Assembly: GCA_963814875.1 (NCBI GenBank)
Contig: CAWFFJ010000014.1
Location: forward strand, 1-55,604
Length of the DNA: 55,604 nt
Origin: CAVSIS01 sp963814875
GTDB lineage: Bacteria > Acidobacteriota > Thermoanaerobaculia > Thermoanaerobaculales > Sulfomarinibacteraceae
Direction of reading: 5' to 3'
Shown here one piece after another: positions 25,443-33,356 of the stretch. The notes under the pieces were generated by a model. It saw nothing but the letters and a program-made list of their open reading frames with translations. It did not search any database and was not told the DNA's origin. How positions within the stretch are numbered: position 1 is the first letter of the stretch; each line of letters starts with the position of its first letter. The position numbers and the translations under genes were made by a program.

Positions 25443-26741
25443 ATGACGTCATCGGCAGTGCGTCCGATGGTGCTGACGTGTGCTGTTCTCGCCGCGGCTG
25501 CGAGCAGCTACGGCGCCGGCTTCGCGCTCTTCGAGCACGGCAACAAGGCGATGGCGATGGGCGGCGCCTTCACCGCGGTCGCGGACGACCCGTCGGCGGT
25601 GTTCTGGAACCCGGCCGGCCTGGTTCGGCAGGAGGATCGGGGCGTCCAGCTCCAGGGTGGCTTCACCCTGATCCACCCGGTCCAGGACTTCGCCGGCGCC
25701 AGCCCCTACCCGGGCGACGGCTACACCGCGTCACAGGTGAGCCAGGTCTTCCCACCGATCCACCTGTACGCGGTGGTTCCCCTCGCGGACGGTGTCGTCG
25801 GTGCGGTCGGGCTCATCTCGCCGTTCGGCCTCGGCTCGTGGTGGGATGACACCTACGCCGGACGCTTCGTCTCCAAGCGGGCCGACATGCGCACCTGGGA
25901 GCTCAACCCGGTGATCTCCGCCAGGCTCGGTGAGCGTCTGTCGGTCGCCTTCGGAGTCCGCTACATGGCGGTGCAGGTCGACCTCACCCGCGACATCCCG
26001 GTGATCGACCCCTACCGGCAGGCGGCGGTCGCCGCAGGTCAGGTCCACCTCGCCACCGACGGCCTCAGCAACGGCGCGTGGGGCTGGAATGCGGGCATCA
26101 TGGTCGACGCTGGCGGCGGCTTCAGCCTCGGCGCGTGCTATCGCTCCGGGATCGACGTCCGGATCGACGACGCCGAGGCCTCATTCACCCAGTACTCCAC
26201 CGGCCATCCCGACTTCGACACCCTGCTCGCCTCGCTGCTGCCGTTCGGCGACAACATCCCGGGCGAGTCCCGGATCGACTATCCCGACCTGCTCAGCCTC
26301 GGGGTCGCATGGCGCGGCGAGACCTGGACGGTTTCGGCGCAGTGGGGGCGGATGGGGTGGTCGAGCTTCCAGGAGCTGCCGCTCAACTTCCCGACCCGCC
26401 CCGAGCTCAGCTCGGCGGTGCCCGAGCAGTACCACGACTCCGATCAGGTCCGTCTCGGCGTCGAGTACCGGATCAGCTCGACCTGGGCGGTGCGCGGAGG
26501 CCTGGTCCGGGACGAGACCCCGCAGCCGGCGCGCTCGATGTCGCCGCTGCTCGGAGATGGCACCCGCACCGGGGCGTCCGCCGGGGTCGGCTGGAGCGGT
26601 GAGCACGTGTTCGTCGACGCGGCGCTGTTCTACCTCAAGCTCGACGAGCGCTTCACCGGCCTCGACCAGTTCGACGGCTACGTCGGCACCTACTCCGGGA
26701 GCGCCCTGCTCGGCGGCGCCACCCTCGGCTACCGGTTCTGA
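25443..26741 (+). CDS. FadL/OmpP1-family outer-membrane transport protein
   Basis: A 432-residue outer-membrane beta-barrel. A signal peptide (MTSSAVRPMVLTCAVLAAAA, cleavage near SSYGAG) precedes the FadL hallmark, GFALFEHGNKAMAMGGAFTAVADDPSAVFWNPAGL. Repeated amphipathic strands follow, and the chain ends LGGATLGYRF with a terminal aromatic residue, as outer-membrane barrels do. The family imports hydrophobic compounds such as fatty acids or aromatics. Here, next to a DevBCA exporter, it may instead export a lipid or take up its precursor; direction is not known. The ATG is preceded by a G-rich ribosome site (GGGGGGTGG). It sits seven bases before the devB-like gene. Confidence 0.88.
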   Translation: MTSSAVRPMVLTCAVLAAAASSYGAGFALFEHGNKAMAMGGAFTAVADDPSAVFWNPAGLVRQEDRGVQLQGGFTLIHPVQDFAGASPYPGDGYTASQVSQVFPPIHLYAVVPLADGVVGAVGLISPFGLGSWWDDTYAGRFVSKRADMRTWELNPVISARLGERLSVAFGVRYMAVQVDLTRDIPVIDPYRQAAVAAGQVHLATDGLSNGAWGWNAGIMVDAGGGFSLGACYRSGIDVRIDDAEASFTQYSTGHPDFDTLLASLLPFGDNIPGESRIDYPDLLSLGVAWRGETWTVSAQWGRMGWSSFQELPLNFPTRPELSSAVPEQYHDSDQVRLGVEYRISSTWAVRGGLVRDETPQPARSMSPLLGDGTRTGASAGVGWSGEHVFVDAALFYLKLDERFTGLDQFDGYVGTYSGSALLGGATLGYRF

Positions 26742-26748
26742 AGCGGCG

Positions 26749-27623
26749 ATGCGACGCGCGTTCGGGCTGTTCGTGGTCGTCGCGGCGGTCGCCGCGGTCG
26801 CGTGGTCCGGCTGGCGCTCCCGCGACCGAATGCTCGCCCTGCTGTCCGGTGAGCCGACGGTGCCGGCGCTGGTCGCGACCGCCGCAGCGAGGCCGTTCCC
26901 GCCGGCCCACCTCGTGACCGCCCTCGGCCGCATCCGACCCGGCAAGGGCGTGGTGCACATCGCCGGCCCGGCCCGGTTCGCGGTCGTGGTCGCCGAGCTA
27001 AGGTCGACGTCGGCAGCTGGGTGGAGGCCGGCGACGTCATCGCTGTGCTCGATACCGTCGGCCCGGAGCACGCCGACGCCTCGGCGCTTGAGGCCGAGCT
27101 CTCGCTCGCCGAGATCGAGCCGCACGGGGCCAGCGCATGGCACTGCAGAAGCTCACACACAAGCCGAGCTCGACCGACTGCGCGCCCACCGCGACACCAT
27201 CTGCGCGCAGCTCGCCAGTGCCCAGGCCGAGCTCGCGCTCTCGTTCGTGCGCAGCCCGCAGGCGGGCGGGTTCTCGCGGTCCACGCCCGGGCCGGGGAGC
27301 GGGTCGGCGAGCACGGGATCGTCGAGGTCGCCGACACCCGGCACATGTACGCCGTCGCCGAGGTGTACGAGGACGACATCTCCCGGGTCGCACGGGGGAC
27401 GCGCGCCCGGGTCACGAGCCCGGCGCTGCCCGACGCGCTCGAGGGCACGGTCGAGCGGCGGGGCTCAAGGTCGGGCGCAAGGCCGTGCTCGACAGCACCG
27501 GTCGCCGACGCGGACTCCCGGGTGGTCGAGGTCGAGGTCCTCCTGGATCGCCCCGAGGCCGCCGCCCGGCTCACCGACCTTCGCGTCGAGGTCGCCATCT
27601 CGACCCGGGAGCCGGTTTTTTGA
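26749..27623 (+). pseudogene. devB: DevB/HlyD-type membrane fusion protein, frame broken
   Basis: Residues from the ATG at 26749 give a membrane anchor (FGLFVVVAAVAAVAWSGW) and the DevB-like LVTALGRIRPGKGVVHIA. After a frame change near 27000, the piece VDVGSWVEAGDVIAVLDTVG is the first lipoyl half. From about 27150 comes coiled coil (QAELDRLRAHRDTICAQLAS). From about 27265, VLAVHARAGERVGEHGIVEV is the second lipoyl half; then VGRKAVLDS and DADSRVVEVEVLLDRPEAAA give the characteristic DevB C-terminus. About five frame switches occur. It would link the DevCA pump across the periplasm. The stop overlaps the TTG of devC. The lack of stops inside the pieces favours sequence errors. Confidence 0.66.
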
Positions 27624-28768
27624 GCCCGTCCCTGGCCTGGCGACAGCTCGCGTCGGACCCGCTGCGGCTGCTGGTCGCGCTCGCGGGGGTGGCGTTCGCG
27701 GTGGTGCTGATGCTGATGCAGCTCGGCTTCCGCAGCGCGATGCTGAGCTCGGCGGTGCGCTACCACCAACGCCTCGACTACGAGCTCGTGCTGGTCAGCC
27801 CGAAGACGATCTTCATCGGCCTCACCCACCCCTTTCCGCGGGTGCGGCTGTATCAGGCGCGGGCCTTCCCGGGGGTCGAGAGCGTCACCCCGGTCTACAT
27901 GTGGCAGGAGCGGTGGGAGAACCCGTGGCGGCACTCGACCCGCAACGTGCTCGTGGTCGGGCTCGACCCGGACCGGGCGGTGCTCGACGCCCCCGGCGTG
28001 GCGAGCCAGCTCGAGCGGATCAGGGAGCGGGACACGGTGCTGTTCGACGTCGGGTCGCGCCCCGAGTGCGGGCCGGTCGGCGAGCGGTTCGCGGCCGGCG
28101 AGACGATCCGCGCCGAGATCGGCGACCACACCGTCACCGTGGTCGGCCTGTATGAGCTCGGCAGCTCCTTCGGGGTCGACGGCAACGTCCTGGCGAGCGA
28201 GGAGACGTTTCTGCGCATCTTCTCCGGACACCCCGCCGGGGCGATCGACCTGGGTCTGATCCACGTCGCCCCCGGGGTCGATCTCGAGGCGCTGCGGGAC
28301 CGGATCGACGGCGTGCTCGAGAACGATGTCGAGGTGCTCACCAAGGACCAGTTCACCGCCCGCGAGGTCCGCTACTGGACCGGCAACACCCCGATCGGCT
28401 ACGTGTTCGGATTCGGGCTCGTGATGGGGCTCGTGGTCGGCGCGATCATCGTCTACCAGATCCTGTTCGCCGATGTCTCCGATCACCTCGCCGAGTACGC
28501 GACGCTCAAGGCGATCGGGTACTCGGGCGCGTCGGTGTCGCTGATCGTGCTCCGCCAGGCTCTGGTGCTCTCGGTGCTCGGCTTCGTGCCCGGGGCCGCG
28601 GCGAGCCTCGCGCTCTACCGGGTCGCCTCGGCCGCCATCCGGATGCCGGTCACGATGACCCTCGAGCGGCTCGGCGGCGTGCTTCTGCTGACCACGGCGA
28701 TGTGCGCCGCGGCGGCGCTGCTCGCACTGCGCAAGGTCCGCCAGGCCGATCCGGCGGAGGTCTTCTGA
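27620..28768 (+). CDS. devC: DevC-type ABC transporter permease
   Basis: A 382-residue MacB/FtsX-type permease of the DevC (heterocyst exporter) class. It opens SLAWRQLASDPLRLLVALAG then VAFAVVLMLMQLGFRSAM, with a long extracytoplasmic domain (about 50-260) and three C-terminal helices (GYVFGFGLVMGLVVGAIIVY, the helix after SLIVLRQALVLSVLGF, and VLLLTTAMCAAAALLAL). DevBCA-type pumps move glycolipids or lipid-like products out of the cell, with DevB as fusion protein. A TTG start at 27620 overlaps the devB stop (TTGA); no in-frame ATG lies near. Its stop overlaps devA as TGATG. Confidence 0.86.
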   Translation: MSPSLAWRQLASDPLRLLVALAGVAFAVVLMLMQLGFRSAMLSSAVRYHQRLDYELVLVSPKTIFIGLTHPFPRVRLYQARAFPGVESVTPVYMWQERWENPWRHSTRNVLVVGLDPDRAVLDAPGVASQLERIRERDTVLFDVGSRPECGPVGERFAAGETIRAEIGDHTVTVVGLYELGSSFGVDGNVLASEETFLRIFSGHPAGAIDLGLIHVAPGVDLEALRDRIDGVLENDVEVLTKDQFTAREVRYWTGNTPIGYVFGFGLVMGLVVGAIIVYQILFADVSDHLAEYATLKAIGYSGASVSLIVLRQALVLSVLGFVPGAAASLALYRVASAAIRMPVTMTLERLGGVLLLTTAMCAAAALLALRKVRQADPAEVF

Positions 28769-30117
28769 TGCCCGACCCGACGGTCGTCCTCGGGGGCGTC
28801 AGCCATGCCTACGGACGCGGCCGGCTGCGACGCCAGGTGCTGTTCGACGTCGACGCCCGGGTCGAGGAGGGCGAGATCGTGCTCCTGACCGGACCCTCGG
28901 GGGGCGGAAAGACGACCCTCCTGACCCTGGTCGGGGCGCTGCGCTCCGCCCAGGAGGGCTCGGTCAGGGTGCTCGGCCGCGAGCTCCGCGACGCGACCGA
29001 GCGAGCCCTGGTCGCGACCCGCCGCCAGATCGGCTACATCTTCCAGTCGCACAACCTGATCGCCTCCGTGACCGCGGAGCAGAACGTGCTCCTCGGGCTG
29101 CGCCACCATGCCAGCCTCCGCGGTCGGTCGGCGCGACGCACGGCCCGCGAGATGCTGGCCGCGGTCGGCCTGGAGGCGCACCGCCACGCGCGTCCCCGAG
29201 CGCTTTCCGGCGGCCAGCGGCAGCGGGTCGCGGTGGCGCGCGCGCTCGCCGGCCGGCCCCGGCTGGTGCTCGCCGACGAACCCACGGCGTCCCTCGACCG
29301 GGAGACCGGGCGCGAGGTCATCGAGCTGCTGCGGACGCTCGCCCGCGAGCACGGCGCAAGCGTGCTGCTAGTGACCCACGACAACCGCATCCTCGACGTC
29401 GCGGACCGCATCCTCCACCTCGAGGACGGACGCCTCGAGTCGCTCACCATCGCGGTCACGGCGAGCACCGAGAACCTGATGGCGAGCCTCGCCACCACTG
29501 CGCGGGCGGGCGGCCTAGCGAGGGAGCTCGAAGGCCTGACGACCTCGGGGTTCCACGAGCTGCTCGAGCGGGTGACCGGTGAGACCCGACGCTTCCTCGA
29601 GGTCGTCCGCATGAGCCAGGGCGATGCCTTCGAGAGCCTGCTCGAGCAGGTCCTCGAGGCGTTCACGCGCAAGATCGGCGTTCTCCTCGACGCCGACCGG
29701 GCGACGCTCTACCTTGTCGACCCCGAGCGCGGCGAGATCTGGTCGAAGTTCGCTCCCGATGCCGGTGGACGGGCGTTGGAGATCCGGCTCCCGCTCGGCC
29801 GCGGCATCGCCGGCACCGTGGCCGCGACAGGAGCGACCCTCAACATCCCGGACGCCTACGCGGAGCCGCTCTTCGACCGCGCCACCGACGACCGCACCGG
29901 CTACCGGACCCGGAGCATCTTGTGCGCGCCGATCCACGATGCCGGGGGACGCGTCTTCGCCGTTGCCCAGATCCTCAACAAGCACGCCGGCCGGCCGTTC
30001 ACCGAGGACGACGAGGCCGCTTTTGCAGAGTTCACGCAGGGGATCGGCGTCCTCCTCGACAGCTGGCGAACCATGCGCGCGCATCCGCCGAGCGTGACGG
30101 CCGCAGACAGTGAGTGA
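28768..30117 (+). CDS. devA: DevA-type ABC ATPase fused to a cyclic-nucleotide-type GAF domain
   Basis: The 449-residue protein has two halves. Residues 1-230 form an ABC ATPase with Walker A GPSGGGKTT (42-50), signature LSGGQRQR, Walker B LVLADEPTASLD and the H-loop VTHD, as in the MacB/LolD/DevA class. Residues about 255-425 form a GAF domain; it contains NKHAGRPFTEDDE at 404-416, which is the NKFDE motif known from cyclic-nucleotide-binding GAF domains of phosphodiesterases and cyanobacterial adenylate cyclases. A DevA ATPase carrying its own GAF sensor is unusual. Pump activity may therefore respond to cAMP or cGMP. The last 86 bases overlap the opposite-strand MBL gene. Confidence 0.87.
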   Translation: MPDPTVVLGGVSHAYGRGRLRRQVLFDVDARVEEGEIVLLTGPSGGGKTTLLTLVGALRSAQEGSVRVLGRELRDATERALVATRRQIGYIFQSHNLIASVTAEQNVLLGLRHHASLRGRSARRTAREMLAAVGLEAHRHARPRALSGGQRQRVAVARALAGRPRLVLADEPTASLDRETGREVIELLRTLAREHGASVLLVTHDNRILDVADRILHLEDGRLESLTIAVTASTENLMASLATTARAGGLARELEGLTTSGFHELLERVTGETRRFLEVVRMSQGDAFESLLEQVLEAFTRKIGVLLDADRATLYLVDPERGEIWSKFAPDAGGRALEIRLPLGRGIAGTVAATGATLNIPDAYAEPLFDRATDDRTGYRTRSILCAPIHDAGGRVFAVAQILNKHAGRPFTEDDEAAFAEFTQGIGVLLDSWRTMRAHPPSVTAADSE

Positions 30118-30958
30118 CCTCGGGCTCACCACAACCCGGCGGCGCGCTGTGGGCGGGTCTGCCGTCGACGGCGGGGCGGCGCTCGAGGGACACACCGCTG
30201 CCGTTGAGCACCACCCGCACCAGCTCGGAGCGCGAGCCAACCTCGGTCGCGACCCCTGCGCCGACGGTCCGGGCCAGCTCGGCCAAGACCAGGCCAGGCA
30301 GGTTGTTGTGCTCCGACAGGTGCATGCCGACCACCGCGCGCAGGCCGGGGTGACGAAGGCGATCGAGGACCTCCGTCGCCTGGTGGTTGGCGAGGTGCCC
30401 CGAACGGGAGGCTATGCGCTGCTTGAGCGGCCACGGGTAGGGGCCGTGGCGGAGCATGTCGGCGTCGTGGTTCGCCTCGAGGCAGAGCAGATCGCAGGCG
30501 GCGAGCCGGGTTTCGAGCAGCGGCGTGACGATGCCGGTGTCGGTGCACAGTGCGACCCGGTGGCGGCCGTCGTCGATGACGAACGCGACCGGCTCGGCGG
30601 CGTCGTGGCTGGTCGCGACCGGGAGCACGCGAAGCGCGCCGAAGCGCATCTCGCGCCCCGACTCGAGCTCGCCGCCACCGTTGCAGCGGACCTTCAGCCC
30701 GGACCAGGTGCCGGAGGTCGCCCACAGGGGGAGCTGCCGCCGCTTGAGCAGAACCTCGAGGCCGCGCACGTGGTCGCTGTGCTCGTGGGAGACCAGGATC
30801 GCGTCGACCTCGGCGAGGTCGCGGCCGAGCTGGGCAACGCGACGGCTGAGCGACCGGGTGGAAATGCCGGCGTCGAGCAGGACTGTGGTCCCGCCAGACG
30901 AGACCAGAGTCGCGTTGCCCGACGAACCCGAGGCCAGGATCAGGACCTCCATGGTCAT
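30032..30958 (-). CDS. MBL-fold metallohydrolase (YycJ/WalJ-like)
   Basis: A metallo-beta-lactamase-fold hydrolase of 308 residues. It starts MTMEVLILASGSSGNATLVS and has the metal motif SHEHSDH near 58-64, followed by CTDTGIV, LEANHD and HLSEHNNL, in the order of the YycJ/WalJ (exonuclease-like) family. The family length ends near VSLERR; the last 40 or so residues here are low-complexity and lie over the end of the devA-like gene, so the true stop may have been lost. The ATG at 30958 overlaps the dut stop (ATGA). Partners and substrate are not known; roles in DNA repair or cell-wall control are reported for the family. Confidence 0.85.
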   Translation of the reverse strand: MTMEVLILASGSSGNATLVSSGGTTVLLDAGISTRSLSRRVAQLGRDLAEVDAILVSHEHSDHVRGLEVLLKRRQLPLWATSGTWSGLKVRCNGGGELESGREMRFGALRVLPVATSHDAAEPVAFVIDDGRHRVALCTDTGIVTPLLETRLAACDLLCLEANHDADMLRHGPYPWPLKQRIASRSGHLANHQATEVLDRLRHPGLRAVVGMHLSEHNNLPGLVLAELARTVGAGVATEVGSRSELVRVVLNGSGVSLERRPAVDGRPAHSAPPGCGEPEVTHCLRPSRSADARAWFASCRGGRRSPA

Positions 30959-31407
30959 CGCCCGGTCGAACCGAAGCCGCCGGCACCGCGTCCGGTCGCC
31001 GACAGCCGGTTCTCCGCAACGAACTCGGCCCGGGTCACCGGCGCGACGACGAGCTGAGCGATGCGGTCGCCGCGGGCGATGGTGACCGCCTCGCTGCCGA
31101 GGTTGACGAGCACGACGTGGACCTCGCCGCGGTAGTCGGCATCGACCGTCCCCGGAGCGTTGGCGACGGTGATCCCATGGCGAAGGGCGAGGCCCGATCG
31201 CGGCCGGACCTGGCCCTCGTAACCCCCCGGCAGCTCGACCACCAGCCCCGTGGGGACGGCGCTGCGCTCGCCGGGCGCGAGCGTGAGGGGCTCCACGACC
31301 GCCGCCACCAGGTCGGCACCGGCGGCACCGTCGCTGGCATACGCGGGCAGGGGCAACCCCTCGCCGTGGGGCAGGCGCCGCACGCGCACGGTCACGGTGT
31401 CTGACAT
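30955..31407 (-). CDS. dut: Deoxyuridine triphosphate nucleotidohydrolase (dUTPase)
   Basis: Hydrolyses dUTP to dUMP and pyrophosphate, keeping uracil out of DNA and feeding dTMP synthesis. All five trimeric-dUTPase motifs are present in 150 residues: ASDGAAGADL, RPRSGLALRHG, GTVDADYRGEVHV, RGDRIAQLVV and RGAGGFGSTGR. Length is normal. The ATG at 31407 gives the standard N-terminus (MSDTVTVRVRRLPHGEGLPLP); two further in-frame ATGs lie 9-12 bases upstream and none has a strong ribosome site. The stop overlaps the MBL gene. Confidence 0.96.
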   Translation of the reverse strand: MSDTVTVRVRRLPHGEGLPLPAYASDGAAGADLVAAVVEPLTLAPGERSAVPTGLVVELPGGYEGQVRPRSGLALRHGITVANAPGTVDADYRGEVHVVLVNLGSEAVTIARGDRIAQLVVAPVTRAEFVAENRLSATGRGAGGFGSTGR

Positions 31408-31440
31408 CGCCGGCATCATACCGCGCGACCGGAGATGATC

Positions 31441-31472
31441 ACCACAGAGACACGGAGACAGAGAAGCACAGG
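31441..31472. repeat. Single CACAGAG-type low-complexity run
   Basis: ACCACAGAGACACGGAGACA and the bases after it repeat the degenerate CACAGAG pattern also seen at 12360 and 55097. It opens the gene-free gap 31408-32054. Beyond it, 31473-31632 shows no recognisable feature. Similar purine-rich text occurs as single or paired copies in the other gaps of this window, suggesting a genome-wide repeat family. Confidence 0.5.
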
Positions 31473-31632
31473 GGAGATGCGGAGGGAGACCCAATGACGT
31501 AGCGAAGGCGGACGCCGAGCGACCGCCAGACCACCATCCGAGGGCCGAGAGGGTCCCGGCCGCGGTCGGAAGTGCGGTCTGCGGGGGGTTCATTGTCTCC
31601 ATGATCCGCACGGCGCGAGAGCCGGAAGTTGA

Positions 31633-31929
31633 AACGCCAAGACGCCAAGACGCCAAGCCATCGCAAGGACGGGTGAGCGGTCTCGCAGGCCCCGGCGGCT
31701 GCCTCTGGCAGCCGCCCCTGACGGGAGGAGGGTCCAGGCGAGAGAGGAGCTCTCTTGTCCGGACCCTCCTCCCGTCAGGGCCGCGCGCCGAGCGCGCGGC
31801 GGGACCCCACACGGTCGATGCCAGTGCCTCGTGCCCGGCGTTCATCGCTGCACGAGACCGACGTGTGCCCGGAGCGCGGCCGCGCTGGAGCCCGCCACGG
31901 CCCTCTTGGCGCCTTGGCGTCTTGGCGTT
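31633..31929. repeat. About 300-bp element with 25-bp inverted ends made of CGCCAAGA units
   Basis: The left end (31633-31657) is three tandem CGCCAAGA-like 8-mers. The right end (31905-31929) is its reverse complement with one mismatch. Between them lie strong hairpins and no convincing gene. The whole looks like a non-coding mobile or folding element. It occupies most of the 647-base gap between dut and the M16 peptidase gene. Confidence 0.65.
31694..31799. repeat. Three consecutive perfect hairpins inside the element
   Basis: Hairpin 1: GGCGGCTGCC, loop TCT, GGCAGCCGCC (31694-31716, stem 10). Hairpin 2: arms 31716-31735 and 31761-31780 are exact 20-base reverse complements starting CCCTGACGGG, with a loop that itself holds a small palindrome around GAGCTC. 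Hairpin 3: CCGCGCGC, loop CGA, GCGCGCGG (31781-31799). A fourth hairpin, GGATTCGC-GCA-GCGAATCC, lies at 31952-31970. Any of them could end transcription from either side. The remainder to 32054 holds nothing else recognisable. Confidence 0.65.
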
Positions 31930-32054
31930 CTTTCTTGATCCCCGACCGTCGGGATTCGCGCAGCGAATCCAGAGCAGCGCGATCTGCATGGCCCTGGGAA
32001 CGCGAACAGGTGGGGAGACCGCGCTCACGGGGTCATGCGGTCGTGGTGCGAAAA

Positions 32055-33275
32055 CTAGGCAACGCGAGTCGCGACGCCCTTCGGGCCGCACACCGCGGAC
32101 GCCATCCGCTCGGGGGACAGGAGCTCGCGCGCGAGCGCCAGGACCTCGCCCCGGGTGACCGAGCGGATCTCAGCCAGGGTGTGCTCGAGCTCGAAGCGGC
32201 GGCCGCGGTCGAGCACCTCGCCGGCGTCGAGGCCGGCCAGCCCCGAGGGATCCTCGGCGTCCATGACCAGGCCGCGCTCGAGGCCCTCACGAGCGATCTC
32301 GACCTCGTCGTCGCCGAGGTCTGCGGCCAGCCGCGTGATCTCCTCGCGCACGACCCGGAAGACGTCCGGGAACACGCTCGGCGCGGACGCCCAGCCGACC
32401 TCGACGATGCCGCCGAGCGAGCGCAGCACCAGGCCCGACCAGATGTCGTAGGTCAGGCCTTCCTCTTCGCGCAGGCGCTGGAACAGGCGGCTCGAGGCGC
32501 CGACGCCGAGCAACCGATTGAGCACGGTCAACACCGGCAGGCGCGGATCGCCGGCGGCAATCGCCGGGAACGCCAGCCGCGCGTGGACCTGGTCGGATCC
32601 CTCACGGTGGACGGCGAGGTGGTCGCCGTGCCATGACAGGGGCGGAAGCGACCGTGCCGCGGGCGGCTCGCTCAGGGGCAGACGGGCAAGGCCGGCGGCG
32701 ACCTCCGTCGCGTCGACGTCGCCGGCGACGGCGGCAAGCACGCCGCCGGGGCGGACGAGGTCGGCATGGTGGCGGCGCAGCGCCGCCGGGCTCAGCCGGC
32801 GCAGGCTGCGGGCGGTCCCGATCACCGGCCGCGCCAGCGGGTGGCGGCCCCAGGCGGCGCGCAGCACGGTCTCCTCGACCTGGTCTGCGGGATCGTCGCG
32901 AATCAGCTCGAGCTCGGCCAGCGTCACCCTGCGCTCGAGCTCGACGTCGTCGCGATCGAATGTCGGAGTCAGCACGGCGTCGACGAGCAGGGCAAGGGCC
33001 TCGCCGAGGGCGTCGCGTGTCGTCTCCACCGACAGGCACATGGCCTCGGCAGCGGTCCAGGCATCGACGTCGCCGCCGAGCCGGTCCACCAGGCGCGCCA
33101 GGGATGCCCGATCGTAGGCGCCACAGCGGCGCAGGGTAAGGTGCTCGACCAGGTGAGTCGCGCCAGCCAGCGACTCTGGATCGTGGGCGGATCCGTGCAC
33201 CAGCCACACCGCCGCCGACACGGTGCGGCGGTTCGGCAAGGTTCGGACGAGGAGCGCGGGAGGGTGGCGGTCCAT
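32055..33275 (-). CDS. M16-family zinc peptidase
   Basis: A 406-residue insulinase-like peptidase. The inverted zinc motif HxxEH is HLVEH at 41-45, and the third ligand is Glu121 in LAELELIRDD, exactly 76 residues after the motif, as the family requires. The C-terminal half has the inactive M16 domain (LLGVGASSRLFQRLREEEGLTYDIWS), so both domains are complete and the enzyme should be active alone or as a dimer. No signal peptide is seen. Typical members are processing peptidases for small proteins or peptides. It starts at the ATG at 33275 without a strong ribosome site and is 82 bases after the pseudopilin gene, in the same direction. Confidence 0.88.
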   Translation of the reverse strand: MDRHPPALLVRTLPNRRTVSAAVWLVHGSAHDPESLAGATHLVEHLTLRRCGAYDRASLARLVDRLGGDVDAWTAAEAMCLSVETTRDALGEALALLVDAVLTPTFDRDDVELERRVTLAELELIRDDPADQVEETVLRAAWGRHPLARPVIGTARSLRRLSPAALRRHHADLVRPGGVLAAVAGDVDATEVAAGLARLPLSEPPAARSLPPLSWHGDHLAVHREGSDQVHARLAFPAIAAGDPRLPVLTVLNRLLGVGASSRLFQRLREEEGLTYDIWSGLVLRSLGGIVEVGWASAPSVFPDVFRVVREEITRLAADLGDDEVEIAREGLERGLVMDAEDPSGLAGLDAGEVLDRGRRFELEHTLAEIRSVTRGEVLALARELLSPERMASAVCGPKGVATRVA

Positions 33276-33356
33276 GGCGCGGCGGAGTGTACACCAGGCC
33301 GCACGAGGGTGGCCCGTGACGCCTGCCGGGAGGTCGCGGCGCCTGTCGGCGGCTGG

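Noticed and set aside
27137..27620. Upstream extension of the devC frame to an ATG at 27137
   Set aside because: This stretch overlaps the conserved DevB C-terminus in other frames. The permease homology begins right after the TTG at 27620, which overlaps the DevB stop.
31601..32158. Open frame across the hairpin-rich gap between dut and the M16 peptidase
   Set aside because: It runs straight through inverted repeats and tandem units and shows no protein-like composition; no ribosome site.
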